Notes: generated from the letters alone by a model not told the origin. Shown: positions 24,688 to 33,750, numbered from the stretch's first letter. The stretch: 64,000 bases of DNA from Neurospora intermedia (GCA_037102815.1 BTPP01000003.1:2294001-2358000); one strand, 5' to 3'. Numbers and translations are program-made.

Positions 24688-25086
24688 CTAAATACTAACA
24701 TCTGACAGTTCAGAAAGCTCGTCAGATGAGCCAGTTGAAGATATTTCAACGACTTCCTCCCTTCTAGCTTCCTCCCTTCTAGTTTCCTCCCTTCTAGCCT
24801 CCTCCCGCCGCCGTGCCTCCCGTGCCCTCTCTACCCAGTATTGAGCCAGCTTATTATCTTCATCCTCATCGTCAGCTACCTCAATACAGCTACGTACCTC
24901 GTTTTGGGCATCTAGCTGTTCGATACTGGGCCCTGCTTCGTGGCGGGAATAGTTACGCCGCGCTGAAGCTTGTATGGGCTGGGTGTTCTTAGACCGGCCA
25001 CGGGGTCTGGTGCTTTGCTTCTTTTGAGGTAGTATAGCTTCATCGCCAAAGGGACCGCTTTGGTTGGGGGGACGACCTTTGCGCAC
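24688..25086 (-). CDS. MULE-1 transposase, probable C-terminal exon
   Basis: An open stretch of 132 codons downstream of the main transposase frame. It starts RKGRPPNQSG (an AT-hook-like basic GRP motif usual in FAR1-type tails), continues with a basic KKQSTRPRGRSKN region, an acidic patch DDEDEDN, and a tract of four five-residue repeats (EARRE/ETRRE). It ends SSDELSELSDVSI. In the same frame the coding sense extends upstream to about 25130 (WQDAVDKYLRLRPAAQGV). I think it is the second exon of the transposase and not a separate protein, because the frame differs from the upstream part and a TACTAAT branch-like site and CAG acceptor lie between (about 25130-25185). The stop at 24688 is likely natural. 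Confidence 0.65.
   Translation of the reverse strand: MRKGRPPNQSGPFGDEAILPQKKQSTRPRGRSKNTQPIQASARRNYSRHEAGPSIEQLDAQNEVRSCIEVADDEDEDNKLAQYWVERAREARRREEARREETRREEARREEVVEISSTGSSDELSELSDVSI
24756..24815. repeat. 15-bp coding minisatellite
   Basis: About four copies of CCTCCCTTCTAGYTT in tandem encode the EARRE repeats in the C-terminal part of the MULE-1 transposase. The same site in MULE-2 (about 49465-49505) has lost the regular pattern. Confidence 0.75.
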
Positions 25087-25202
25087 CCCTTGGGCGGCTG
25101 GGCGAAGTCGTAGATATTTATCTACCGCGTCCTGCCACGTAAATTAGTATGGGGAGGTTCGGAGTAGTAAGAAGGAGACTTTATACGACGTTGAACGAGA
25201 TG

Positions 25203-25394
25203 CTAGAATGGATGATAGTCAACCTTGTTGACTAAGATTGCCTTACCAGCTTTGTAAGCTTCCTCCATCTCATGGGCATAAGGAAGCCTATACTGGGCTC
25301 GAAAGTTCTTTGAACAAGGCTCTAAACGGCCACTACGAGGGTATCGTGGGTTAGGGAAGGTTCCCTTCAGCTTGAGATACTGTCTATTAAGCAA
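25203..25394 (-). pseudogene. MULE-1 transposase, segment after in-frame TAG codons
   Basis: Sixty-three codons in the same frame as the main transposase frame, separated from it by 63 bp containing TAG codons. The segment contains LNRQYLKLKG, CSKNFRAQYRLPYAHEMEEA and ends KVDYHPF. This matches the part of fungal MULE/FAR1-type transposases with a second zinc-binding cluster (Cys then LPCxH; here LPYAH, so Cys is Tyr, another G-to-A change). It ends in TAG at 25203; a CAG-to-TAG change is possible, but MULE-2 has TAG at the same point, so it may also be the real end of an isoform. Confidence 0.65.
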
Positions 25395-25457
25395 ATCAAC
25401 CCCCTATGAGGTTATTTTTATAGGGATAGTACCGAGCTATGCGTGGCTGGGTCCCAT

Positions 25458-27206
25458 CTACGTAGTGTGCGCGCGGGTTGCTGATGAGGCTAACTTCTGG
25501 TTGAATAGCTCAAACCGGGTGGCGATGTGGGAAGTAACAGCTTTATAGAGATCAGTTAAACCACCACGAGCTGACAGTCTATACGACTTCAACGAGCCGT
25601 TGTTGGATTCATTGGGCGATGTGGTGCGCTGCCTACAATTGAAGTAGTGCCTCGTATAGCAACCAGCCCACTCTGACTGGCAAGGCATAAGCTCAAGTCT
25701 GATCCACTTGACGATGGCTTCCTGGGCGCCCTCAAATTGATGACAGAGGAGAGACCATGCCTTTTCAAAGTCCGATTCAGACGAGGAGTAGATCATATGC
25801 TGCCATAGATGAAAGAGCCCAGCTCTGGTGTTGGCAACCCTCATGGGGATCGGACCCAGCCCAGCCCACGTCCTGGTAGCCGTTTTGACCTTACTGTGCA
25901 TACGGCGCAACCGCTCGATATCATCTTCGTCTTCTTGACTGCGTGCCTCGCTTTGTTGACTACCTCTAGAGTCGTCAGAGTCACTACTGCGGGAGTCCTC
26001 ATTACCAGACTCTTCTTCGTTGCTGTCCTGGGCCTCGCTGTCTTTGGCCATAGTAATCCAGTCATCTTTGAGGTGCTTGACGATATTGCAGTTGATATGC
26101 CAGACACAGCGTTGTCGTTGAACGTTGGGTAATAATCGGTCGACGGCAGAGATAAGCTGGGCATCGCCGTCAGTGATGAGCACGGCGGGTGGAGGGATTT
26201 TAAGCTCTTTGATGGTCTTATCGAGTGCCTCGATTAGCCATGTAAATCCTTCATCCCGTTCGTTGTTGATTATTGCCTGAAATACCGGCATTGATGACCT
26301 TTCTGATGTAACAATTACCCCTTGTACAAAGGGGGCATGATAGCGGTTGGTCTTGTATGTGGCATCAATGAGAAGGGTGTATGGGAACCGTGACCACATA
26401 GACCGTTGTGAGTTGGTAACCCAGAGAGCATGCCGCAGTATGGTGCCCTCTCCATCACCCTCATCACCATAACGGTCGAACTCCATTGTCTTGAATGCCA
26501 TTTCCCCATCAAGGTCGAGCTTCCTGACAAAGGCTTGCGTATCAGCGTAGCCATCTCGGTCCGCTCGTCGAAGGTATTGGCGTTGGTTATCCAGGTCTTT
26601 GAAAGTAAGATGGAGGTCGGGATAGCGTCTCTTGATGGTGGCGTGGATAGATCGAACAGTCAGATCACGTTGCTTTAGAAGGCTTTCGATGTATGCCATT
26701 TGATCTGTATCAACAGCTCTCAAACGAAATATGAGGTGGCCATACAAGTGCTCCGACGGCTCATGGCCTCGATGTGTAAGATCTAACGGCCGTACGGTCC
26801 ATTTACGGTCGTCTCTTTCAAGCGACTGTATAACTATACGAAACGGGCAGTCTGGTGCGATCTTTCGTGTTGTAGTGTTTCGTTTCTTGTGTGGGTTCGA
26901 TTCTGGGTATCGCTTGCGCTGGGCGAGATCACATTGAAAGACGTACTTCCAGTGTTTACCCTTGTTGACTCCCTTGTTGAATGTGTGTGACCGTTGGACT
27001 ACGACTCCAAATCGGTGGCGGCGGCACAGTTCGATGAGTTGCTTGAAGATCTCGAAGAAGTCGGGGTTTGGTGCTATGCTGAAGAACTCATCGTCGGCTG
27101 GCACAGCCCACTCTTGTTGCGACGACGGCGACGGCGACGGCGACGGCGGCGGCGATGGGGATGGGGAGGAGGAAGAAGCGCGACGGCGGCGGTTGTGTTG
27201 AGGCAT
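25458..27206 (-). CDS. MULE transposase (MULE-1), main open frame, probably inactivated
   Basis: 582 codons. Order: Ser/Pro-rich N-terminus (10-30); a WRKY/GCM1-like DNA-binding domain, likely ligands C92, C120, H145, H148; a helical linker; the MULE DDE catalytic domain with D281 (LLIDATYK), D346 (LITDGDAQ), the C/H segment CVWHINCN (367-374) and a candidate Glu near 481; a Ser/Asp/Glu-rich insert (390-430) splits the domain. The enzyme would cut and rejoin element ends at the 32-bp inverted repeats. The frame stops at TAG (25458) but coding sense continues in frame through two more TAG codons into 25203-25394. CAG-to-TAG and TGG-to-TAG explain them, so this copy is most likely a recently killed gene. 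Met at 27206 is the first in frame. Confidence 0.88.
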   Translation of the reverse strand: MPQHNRRRRASSSSPSPSPPPSPSPSPSSQQEWAVPADDEFFSIAPNPDFFEIFKQLIELCRRHRFGVVVQRSHTFNKGVNKGKHWKYVFQCDLAQRKRYPESNPHKKRNTTTRKIAPDCPFRIVIQSLERDDRKWTVRPLDLTHRGHEPSEHLYGHLIFRLRAVDTDQMAYIESLLKQRDLTVRSIHATIKRRYPDLHLTFKDLDNQRQYLRRADRDGYADTQAFVRKLDLDGEMAFKTMEFDRYGDEGDGEGTILRHALWVTNSQRSMWSRFPYTLLIDATYKTNRYHAPFVQGVIVTSERSSMPVFQAIINNERDEGFTWLIEALDKTIKELKIPPPAVLITDGDAQLISAVDRLLPNVQRQRCVWHINCNIVKHLKDDWITMAKDSEAQDSNEEESGNEDSRSSDSDDSRGSQQSEARSQEDEDDIERLRRMHSKVKTATRTWAGLGPIPMRVANTRAGLFHLWQHMIYSSSESDFEKAWSLLCHQFEGAQEAIVKWIRLELMPCQSEWAGCYTRHYFNCRQRTTSPNESNNGSLKSYRLSARGGLTDLYKAVTSHIATRFELFNQKLASSATRAHTT

Positions 27207-27508
27207 CTGTACGGGTTGTTAGCGTTTGAAAGCGATTAAAATCAATTGATTTGAGTGAGATTACGTACGTTGAGAGTATGGGTAAGGTAGTAAGTGTAGA
27301 CTGTTGTTGTGGATACGTGTAAAGTGCTGGTGTAATGGGTGTAGTATGGGTGCGACTGGCCGTGTGAAAAAAGGGGGAAAGAAATGACCAAGGTAGAGCG
27401 ATGTTGCTTGCATTGAAAAGACGAAATTTTGCGGGTAAAAACGGGATTTTCAATGTCAGGTGTCATCAGCTGGACCGCCCCATATTTCTGGGTGGGGGAG
27501 GGTCCGTA
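27207..27508 (-). promoter_or_regulatory. MULE-1 5' non-coding end (promoter and leader)
   Basis: About 300 bp between the start codon and the right inverted repeat. It carries the string GACGAAATTTTGCGGGTAAA that is repeated exactly in MITE-1 and nearly so in MITE-2. Conservation between autonomous and non-autonomous copies suggests that the segment is needed in cis, for transposase binding or transcription. No TATA box could be identified with confidence. Confidence 0.45.
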
Positions 27509-27540
27509 TAGGAAAGCATGGGGTGCGGGGAGGGTTACTC
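27509..27540. repeat. MULE-1 right terminal inverted repeat (32 bp)
   Basis: Ends GGGTTACTC; perfect reverse complement of the left repeat. The duplication TAACTAAA follows at 27541-27548. Confidence 0.93.
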
Positions 27541-27548
27541 TAACTAAA

Positions 27549-27825
27549 CATCTTAAATATTATAAATAATACGTATAGTACCATACGGATTCAAGAAAGT
27601 TAGTAAAATACTCAGTAATTAATATAATTAGTATTTACGTATATACAGTTAATTCTAGCTTATTCTAGTAATAAAAGGTCGCCTAGTTGTATAGAAAGAA
27701 GGTTAAGTTAATTTGAGTATAAGTAAATAAGGGATCTACTAGTTGACTGGGCTAGGCACCGTCTTACAAGGAAATACTGTTGTATAATTACTGTCTAATT
27801 GTATTAAAAGGTTGAAAGAATAACT
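27549..27825 (-). other. 5' part of MULE-0, right of the MULE-1 insertion
   Basis: RIPed AT-rich sequence continuing MULE-0 upstream of its transposase start. No coding sense was found. It presumably holds the leader and promoter. Its end may be the GC-rich patch that follows. Confidence 0.4.
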
Positions 27826-27907
27826 CTCCACGTTAAACCCTAACCCGATTGGGGCCCCAATAAGGTTTGGGGCCCCCGTAACCAAAGGCTGGTGCCCCCG
27901 GAGTAAA
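27826..27907. repeat. GC-rich palindromic patch, possible MULE-0 terminus
   Basis: About 80 bp of GC-rich sequence between RIPed blocks. It contains a perfect 14-bp palindrome, ATTGGGGCCCCAAT (27848-27861), a second GGGGCCCCC run and the string CTGGTGCCCCCGGAG. It sits where the right end of MULE-0 should be. No matching copy was found near 22811, where the left end should be, so the assignment is weak. Confidence 0.3.
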
Positions 27908-27909
27908 CG

Positions 27910-29010
27910 CCATAGTTAATAAAGTATTATATATTCAGCATACTATTAACCGTCTAATAAAATATTGTAGTACTATTATTATTGGTAATAGTCGATTATA
28001 TATTACGACGGATGAATATTAGCGTATAGCTCTTAGTAAAAAGGAAAACGAACGTATCTATACTCGAGAGCTTTAATAAGAGTAGACTGCCTTGAGAATA
28101 TAGATTAATAGGTTTATTTCTATTTAAAAGACGCAGTTAAGTAACGAGAAGGTATAATTATAAATATTCAAGATATTTTAAAAGGAGATTAAAGAATTTG
28201 CAATACTATATAAGGCGTAGTTTATTAATAGAGATTGATTGGTTAGTAAATACTGTGTAGAGAGAGTTTGGCGGTATGATTACTTTTAATTACAATGAGA
28301 GATAGCTATTAAAAATAAAATTGAACGGTTCGGGAGTGAAAGAGCTATATACAATATAACTTTCCCCTTATATTAGTAATTACCTAGTAGTCCCCCTAAA
28401 CTACATACTCCTTAGGTATTTAATAAATTAAGAAAGAGGGTTGGAAATAAAGCTATTATAGTCTAGTTAATTGGTAAGGGTATTATACTACTAATAAACG
28501 AGGAAATAAATGAGGTTGAAGTTGTTAATAATAAGCCCGTTAACGCCCAGAAGGATTTAGACTAGTAGTATCCTAATAATAGACAATAGGTATAAATAAA
28601 TTAAGAAGATGAAGAGTATAAGGAGTATAAAAATAAAGCTATTTATCATAACGACAACGATAACGACGACGAGGAGGAGACTAAGGAGGATGAGCAGTAT
28701 AGGGATTCTAACTATGAGGAAGTTGAGTGCAATGTATAGTTTCTAGTATAGATAATATGCATGCAAAATAACGATAATTTTACGTGTTGGTGTATATACT
28801 AGTCAGATCAGCGATTTTGTATGCAACTCAAAAATATGGATATATTACTAAAAAAAATTATTGGCTCCGGATGATGTACTTTCATTTGCTAGCAAAATGG
28901 CGGTGTGGGGAAGTACCCCGCTCGGTACGAATCAATGACCGTGTACGAATCAATGAACCTAACTAGAGGCTCGTCCACTAGTCAGCCGTCGATTTTGTAG
29001 ACCTGACGAG
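27910..29010 (+). mobile_element. Fot1/pogo element P1, 5'-truncated, plus strand
   Basis: This is the 3' third of a pogo-type DNA transposon. It is colinear, in opposite orientation, with 29334-31000 of P2 (excluding its MITE). It carries the C-terminal end of the transposase frame (to about 28740), including an acidic Asp/Glu run coded by GAC/GAG repeats at 28655-28685. After that come non-coding sequence and the terminal repeat ending ACCTGACGAG, followed by TA (29011-29012). Subterminal direct repeats TACGAATCAATGA (twice) precede the end. The 5' part, including the catalytic region, is missing. It abuts the GC-rich patch at 27907. Confidence 0.75.
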
Positions 29011-29333
29011 TAGTAGAGTGATAGAGGGAGTTAAGACGAGTAGAATGAGGCTATTCGCGATGTTATACGACTAAAATTGATGGATTTATCGGTTTGTGAG
29101 GTTCTTGGTAGATATACTACTTTTAAGATGTATGTAACGAATCCGACTTTTAGAGGGACGAGGAGAGTCGGTTGGCTGGCTGGAAGCGGGCCCCCAAGGG
29201 AGGACCCACCACGTGCACCCAATCGACGAGTATTTATATAGAATTCAAAATACTTAAATTGTATTTACTACAGTTCTAAATCCTTTATTCCAAAATACCT
29301 TTATAATGGCTTAAACTCCCTCTTCTATTAGTA
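29011..29333. other. Spacer between the two pogo elements
   Basis: About 320 bp. The first 220 bp have balanced composition and no recognisable content; the minus-strand frame 29031-29222 has no family features. The last 100 bp (29230-29331) closely match 32608-32709 inside P2, so P2 inserted at a TA next to another copy of its own 5' region. Confidence 0.55.
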
Positions 29334-29460
29334 CTCGTCAGGTCTATAAAATCGACCATCCGACTAGCGGGCGGGCTACTAGTTAGGGATAGCGACTCGT
29401 ATATGAACAGCGACTCGTACCGAGCGGGGTACTTACTCTACACGCAATTTAACTAGCATA
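29334..29460. repeat. P2 left terminal inverted repeat
   Basis: Matches the complement of about 33130-33256 with scattered C/T and G/A differences. It contains two direct AGCGACTCGTA motifs, probable transposase binding sites. The right end of P1 (28880-29010) is the same sequence family. Confidence 0.82.
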
Positions 29461-29559
29461 TGGAAGTTGTATAGCTGGAGCTAATAATATTTTATAGTAA
29501 TATATCTATATTTCTTAGCTGTATTGAATATCGCTGATGTGACTAGCATTTGTACCACT

Positions 29560-32500
29560 ACGTAAAATTATCGTTATTTTGCATATATATAGATTATTTA
29601 TACTAGAAATTACATTCAACTTCTTTGTAGTTAGAATCCCTATACTACTCCTCCTCACTACCGTCGTTGTCGTCGTCGTCTTAAATAGCTTTATCCTTAT
29701 ACTCCTTATACTCTTCATCCTCTTAATTTATTTGTACCTATCGTCTATTGTTAGACTACTACTAGTTTGGATCCTTCTATATATCTACCGGCTTATCGTC
29801 TTTAATCTTAATTTCTTTAAAATTAATTTACTTATCCTTCAACGGTATAATACCCTTACTAATTAACTACAATACGATAACATTATTTACAACCTTGTTT
29901 TTCGCCTCATTAAATACCTATAGAGTATATAGTTTAGGGGGATTACTAGGAGGTTACTAATAGAATAGCAAAGTTATATTATTTATAGTACGTTTACCCC
30001 CCAACTATTTAACTTCTTTATCTATAGTTCTTTACTTCTCGGTTTAAAAGTAATACTAACGGTCAGTTTTCTCTTCGTAGTATTTACTAATTAACTAGTC
30101 TTTACTAGAGAGACGGGTATTATATAATTCAATATATTTTTAAATTGTCTTTTTGGAGGTTTTAAGAATCTTTAACCGTAATTTCTCATCAACTAGCCAC
30201 GCTTTTTATACCGTAATAGAACTACTAATTCATATTCTTAATATACTTTATTCTTATTAAAGCTTACGATTGTAAATACGTTCGTCTTCTTTCTTAATAA
30301 GAATAATACGCTAGTATTCATTTATTATAATATATAAACGGCCGTTCCCAATAATAATAGCACCGTTGTACCTTAGTAAATAGTTAATATTACGAGAAGA
30401 GACTCCCTCGGCGTGCAGTGTCGTTTTCCTCTATATGCAGTGTACACTGCACAGATAAGGGTCTATATATTGGGATTCCTACGCGTGCAGTGTCCCTGAT
30501 TTTTACCAACAGCCCACCCGCAAATACCGTGCTATAGTATATTCCTTAGCACCTTGAATTGTAATCAGGAGTACTAGAAATACTAAACGCTAAAAGAAGA
30601 AAATAGTAAAGTAAAAAACTAATATAATTATTTTATACCTTAACTAAATCTCCTACTCTAATTTAGTACCCCTCAACACTAGTAACCCAGTACTAGTAAT
30701 CTATTACCAATAACCTATTACTACGGTAGATAAATTAAATCTAACTTACTAGCTAATATTAATAGGAATATTATAGGGTTAGGGGCGATAGGGACACTGC
30801 ACGCGTAGGAATCCCAATATATAGACCCTTATATGTGCAGTGACACTGCACACGGAGGAAAGTGACACTGCACGCCGAGGGAGTCTCTACGAGAATTACG
30901 TAGTACTTTATTAATCGCCTCTTCTTTATATTTATATTTAAATTTAACCTCCCTTATAGCTATTAGATTGAGCGTATTACTAGCTTCATTTCGCTTGGTA
31001 AGTACGTATAAGATTATTGGTAACATAGTACAATTACCCTTAATTGTAAATGAAATCCGTTGATCGATATAATTACTATACTCTTTAATAGAAGGGAGGT
31101 TAGGCGTTAGTATAATTGTACTACTCTAATCTATTTGAGAGTAACCCTTTTACTTTAGTATAGAAGGCTTCAATACTATAGGGAGTTTGTTTACTATAGT
31201 AGTACTATTTGTAATAGGGGGACTACTTAGTATAATAGCTTCGTTAAATCCCTCTCTTAGTATACAAAATTATGGTCTTTCTATCTCTATACTAAGATTA
31301 ATAATTCCCTACTCAATAAAACGAATAATATACCTTCGTCTTTATTTAATATACTTATTATTTATTAATAAGGTTAATAAATCGCGAAGGTTTAAAAGTA
31401 TAAAATTAGGGTTAAAGGGATTTAAATTAGTACGCTTCTAAGTAAACTAAATATTCTTTATTTTTATTACCTTCTTACGTACTACTTTTAATCTATTAAG
31501 AAAGTCTAATTTATTATAATTGATATTATTAAAGGCCAGCTTCTTATATATATTAATTTAATAAAAGTATTTATAAATTTAAAAGATCCTAACGTCGAGA
31601 GGTTAAAGGAAGTACGTTAAATAGGGGGGTAGGAGAAAGAGTATAGTAACATTCCTCCTATATTAGTTATAGAATTTAATAGTATAGTAATTACTATAAT
31701 TATCTAGTACTAAGATTCGCCTCTCCTCTTTATTGAGGGAGCGAAAGTACTCCTCCTGGTATTTGAATTAATTAAACGTATATTAATTATCCGTATAACC
31801 TGATAGGGAGGTAGTAATAACCATCCTATTGCTAAGGGACTTATTAATATATTTGTATATAATATTAACGCTAGGAAGTAAAACGAAGGGAAGGATAGTC
31901 CGACTCAATATAGAAATAGCCTTAAGGATAATAATAAGAATCCGCTAATTAGGGTTGACGGACTATACTTCGGCTATTTTACTATAAGTCTATATATAAC
32001 AGGCCTTATTTAATACGCCGACCTTAAAACTAGACTCGTCCCTATTCTATATATTGTCTAACTTAATATTATACTTAGTAATAGTATTATAGAAGAGATA
32101 AAAGACCTCTTCAATATCTGCCCTAGTCTGTGAAACTTTACGTACTAATACTATAAATTTCGTACGCATACTATAGAAGTCTCCCTATTATAAATATCGT
32201 TGTACCTAATAAACCGCGGTTCTTAATATATGTTCTCCGCTACTATTATTATTATTGAATCTAATAATAGTAGTTGCTACAAATACTAACCGTATTAGTA
32301 TAATCTTAATACCTAATCAACTAATTAGCTTAATTCTTAAAATCTCTAAGTAATAATAGTACTAACTAATAAATATCTATACGTTAACCTAAACTTACAA
32401 TACCAAATCCTCTTCTCTAGTTAATAGTTCATTAAAACCCCTATTCTCGATTAGAGAGTACACTCCCTTATAGCGGCTAATAACCTATTTATATATATCT

Positions 32501-32600
32501 ATACGTTAACCTAAACTTATAATACCAAGTCCTCTTCTCTAGTTAATAGTTCATTAAAACCCCTATTCTCGATTAGAGAGTACACTCCCTTATAGCGGCT
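29560..32600 (-). pseudogene. Fot1/pogo DDE_1 transposase in P2, RIPed
   Basis: Minus-strand reading gives the typical landmarks of the DDE_1 superfamily: an NMDES-like segment at about 32025-32050 (here NRDESSFKVGV), LVLDNYSNYYT at about 31685-31725 (second catalytic Asp) and LPPYLTYFL*PLDVRIF at about 31581-31634 (third Asp after the Pro-Pro-His motif). The long C-terminal part (31480 to about 29560) is rich in charged helices. The MITE at 30399 interrupts it, and it ends in an acidic Asp-rich run. The helix-turn-helix N-terminus expected at 32150-32600 is unreadable. The plus-strand frames at 29579-29866 and 31187-31441, and the minus-strand frame at 30829-31026, are shadows or fragments of this gene. 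Confidence 0.8.
30399..30887. mobile_element. MITE-3, 489 bp, about 100-bp inverted ends, 8-bp duplication
   Basis: Inverted repeats of about 100 bp start GAGACTCCCTCGGCGTGCAG; the 8-bp duplication TACGAGAA flanks them (30391-30398 and 30888-30895). The arms contain several TGCAGTGT/ACACTGCA palindromes. The middle (about 30500-30780) is AT-rich with no frame. It interrupts the pogo P2 transposase. Eight-base duplications and a GAG start are shared with the MULE family here, but hAT elements also make 8-bp duplications. No transposase source is visible in the window. Confidence 0.88.
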
Positions 32601-32617
32601 AATAATCTATTTATATA
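32374..32617. repeat. 122-bp tandem duplication
   Basis: Two adjacent copies (about 32374-32495 and 32496-32617) differ at only a few positions, all but one C/T or G/A. Each carries ACGTTAACCTAAACTTA and CGATTAGAGAGTACACTCCC. It lies in the 5' part of pogo P2. Single-unit forms were not seen elsewhere. Confidence 0.9.
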
Positions 32618-33256
32618 GAACTCGAAATACCTTTACTATATTTACTATAGTTTTAAATCTATTATTCTAAAATACTTTTATAGCGGCTTAGACTCTCCCC
32701 TCTATTAGCAGCGTCTTTTAAATATTACTAATAATATCCTCGGTATTAGAAATTAAATTAACCGGTACTAATATAAAGCGTTTAGAGCCGCCGGTGGATT
32801 TACAAAGTCGACGAGGTATAATACGATTAATAGAAGATATAGCGACCGTTAGGCAGTCCGATAGTAAAATAGAGGGAAGTAATATAATAAAAGGATAAAG
32901 GAATTAAATAAGGGGGGTTAAGTATAATTAAAACCGATTGTACGTAAATATAATTATAATAATTAATATTATTAACTTAAGTAGGCATCTTAGAGTATAA
33001 GTGGTTGGAGTTTAAAAGAGTACAAATAGGTAGTATATAATTAGAGTGTTGGGTAGTGCGGGGAATTGGGCTGGGATTACGCTATTGTATCTAGAAAAAT
33101 ATGTAGTTGAATAGAGCTATATTAATTTGCTAGTAAAATGGCAGTGTAGGGAAGTACCCCCAGTTTCCGGTACGAGTCGCTGTTTATGTACGAGTCGCTG
33201 TCCCTGACTAGTGGCCCGCCCGCTAGTTAGATGGTCGATTTTATATACCTGACGAG

Positions 33257-33600
33257 TAGTATCTTCTAATATCTCTAAGGATATTTCCAATATTAGAAAT
33301 TAAATTAATAAGCGTTAGATCATGGCGCGAGGAAGCGCTAGTAGATTTAAGAGGTAGTCGAGCCATAGTATAATAGATAGAAGATATTATAATAAAAGGA
33401 CAGGCCAATAGGGAAATGAAGGAAAGTAATATAATAGATAGATAGAGGAGTTAAATAAGGGAATTCGAGTATAATCGAGACTGATTGTACGTGAATATAG
33501 TTGATACTATAGATTTGAGTAAGTAAATATTAATACATAGTATATATTTAGAGTATTGAGTAGAATAGTAAATGCGGCTGCATACAACCAAAAAATATAA
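33257..33600. repeat. Second copy of the pogo 5' region (outside P2)
   Basis: Roughly 330 bp matching 32717-33090 within P2 (shared strings include TATTAGAAATTAAATTAA and GATTGTACGTRAATATA). Together with 29230-29331 it reconstitutes the sequence interrupted by P2, so P2 landed inside a relative. Confidence 0.65.
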
Positions 33601-33750
33601 TCTTGATTAGATTTATTGTAAGAGGAATGGCACGATCGTCTTATAGATAGTCTAAATGTATTAAATCTATTTAGAATCTAACTACTGTTTGGATACATTA
33701 CCGTACTAGGTTTTATACCTGATGTGCGGGCGGTTAATGCCCTATTAAAT

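Larger units (their letters stand above)
24472..27540 (-). mobile_element. MULE-1: young Mutator-like element with 32-bp terminal inverted repeats
   Basis: 3069 bp, perfect 32-bp terminal inverted repeats starting GAGTAACCCTCCCCGC, and a perfect 8-bp target duplication. Base composition is balanced, with ordinary CpA and TpG content, unlike everything around it, so it has largely escaped RIP. It carries one transposase gene on the minus strand and short non-coding ends (24504-24687 and 27207-27508) that are shared with MITE-1, MITE-2 and MULE-2. It inserted into the old MULE-0 at the start of that transposase gene. The few damaging changes are C-to-T or G-to-A, so some RIP occurred. Confidence 0.93.
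29334..33256 (-). mobile_element. Fot1/pogo element P2, minus strand, with long inverted ends
   Basis: 3.9 kb flanked by TA on both sides (29332-29333 and 33257-33258), the target duplication of Tc1/mariner/pogo elements. Ends are inverted: CTCGTCAGGTCTATAAAATC on the left, and the complement of that with one difference on the right. Similarity continues for about 130 bp and includes paired TACGAGTCGCTGT motifs. Differences between the ends are mostly RIP-type. It encodes a DDE_1 transposase on the minus strand. A 489-bp MITE (30399-30887) and a 122-bp tandem duplication (32374-32617) enlarge it beyond the usual size of about 2 kb for Fot1 elements. Confidence 0.85.

Noticed and set aside
25809-27239. 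Several open frames on both strands across the MULE-1 transposase (for example 25809-26132 plus, 26430-26678 plus, 26994-27239 plus, 25841-26164 minus, 26315-26554 minus)
   Set aside because: All overlap the 582-codon transposase frame, have no family features and vanish in the RIPed MULE-2 copy; they are shadows.
27088-27466. Minus-strand frames of 121 and 74 codons upstream of the MULE-1 transposase
   Set aside because: They lie in the 5' non-coding end that is shared with the non-coding MITEs, and one overlaps the transposase start in another frame.
29013-29229. Possible tiny element ending CGACGAG before TA at 29229
   Set aside because: The end resembles the pogo terminus for only about ten bases and no matching start was found.
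31187-31441. 84-codon hydrophobic plus-strand frame resembling a small membrane protein
   Set aside because: It lies antisense to the C-terminal part of the pogo transposase, whose minus-strand reading is coherent across it.
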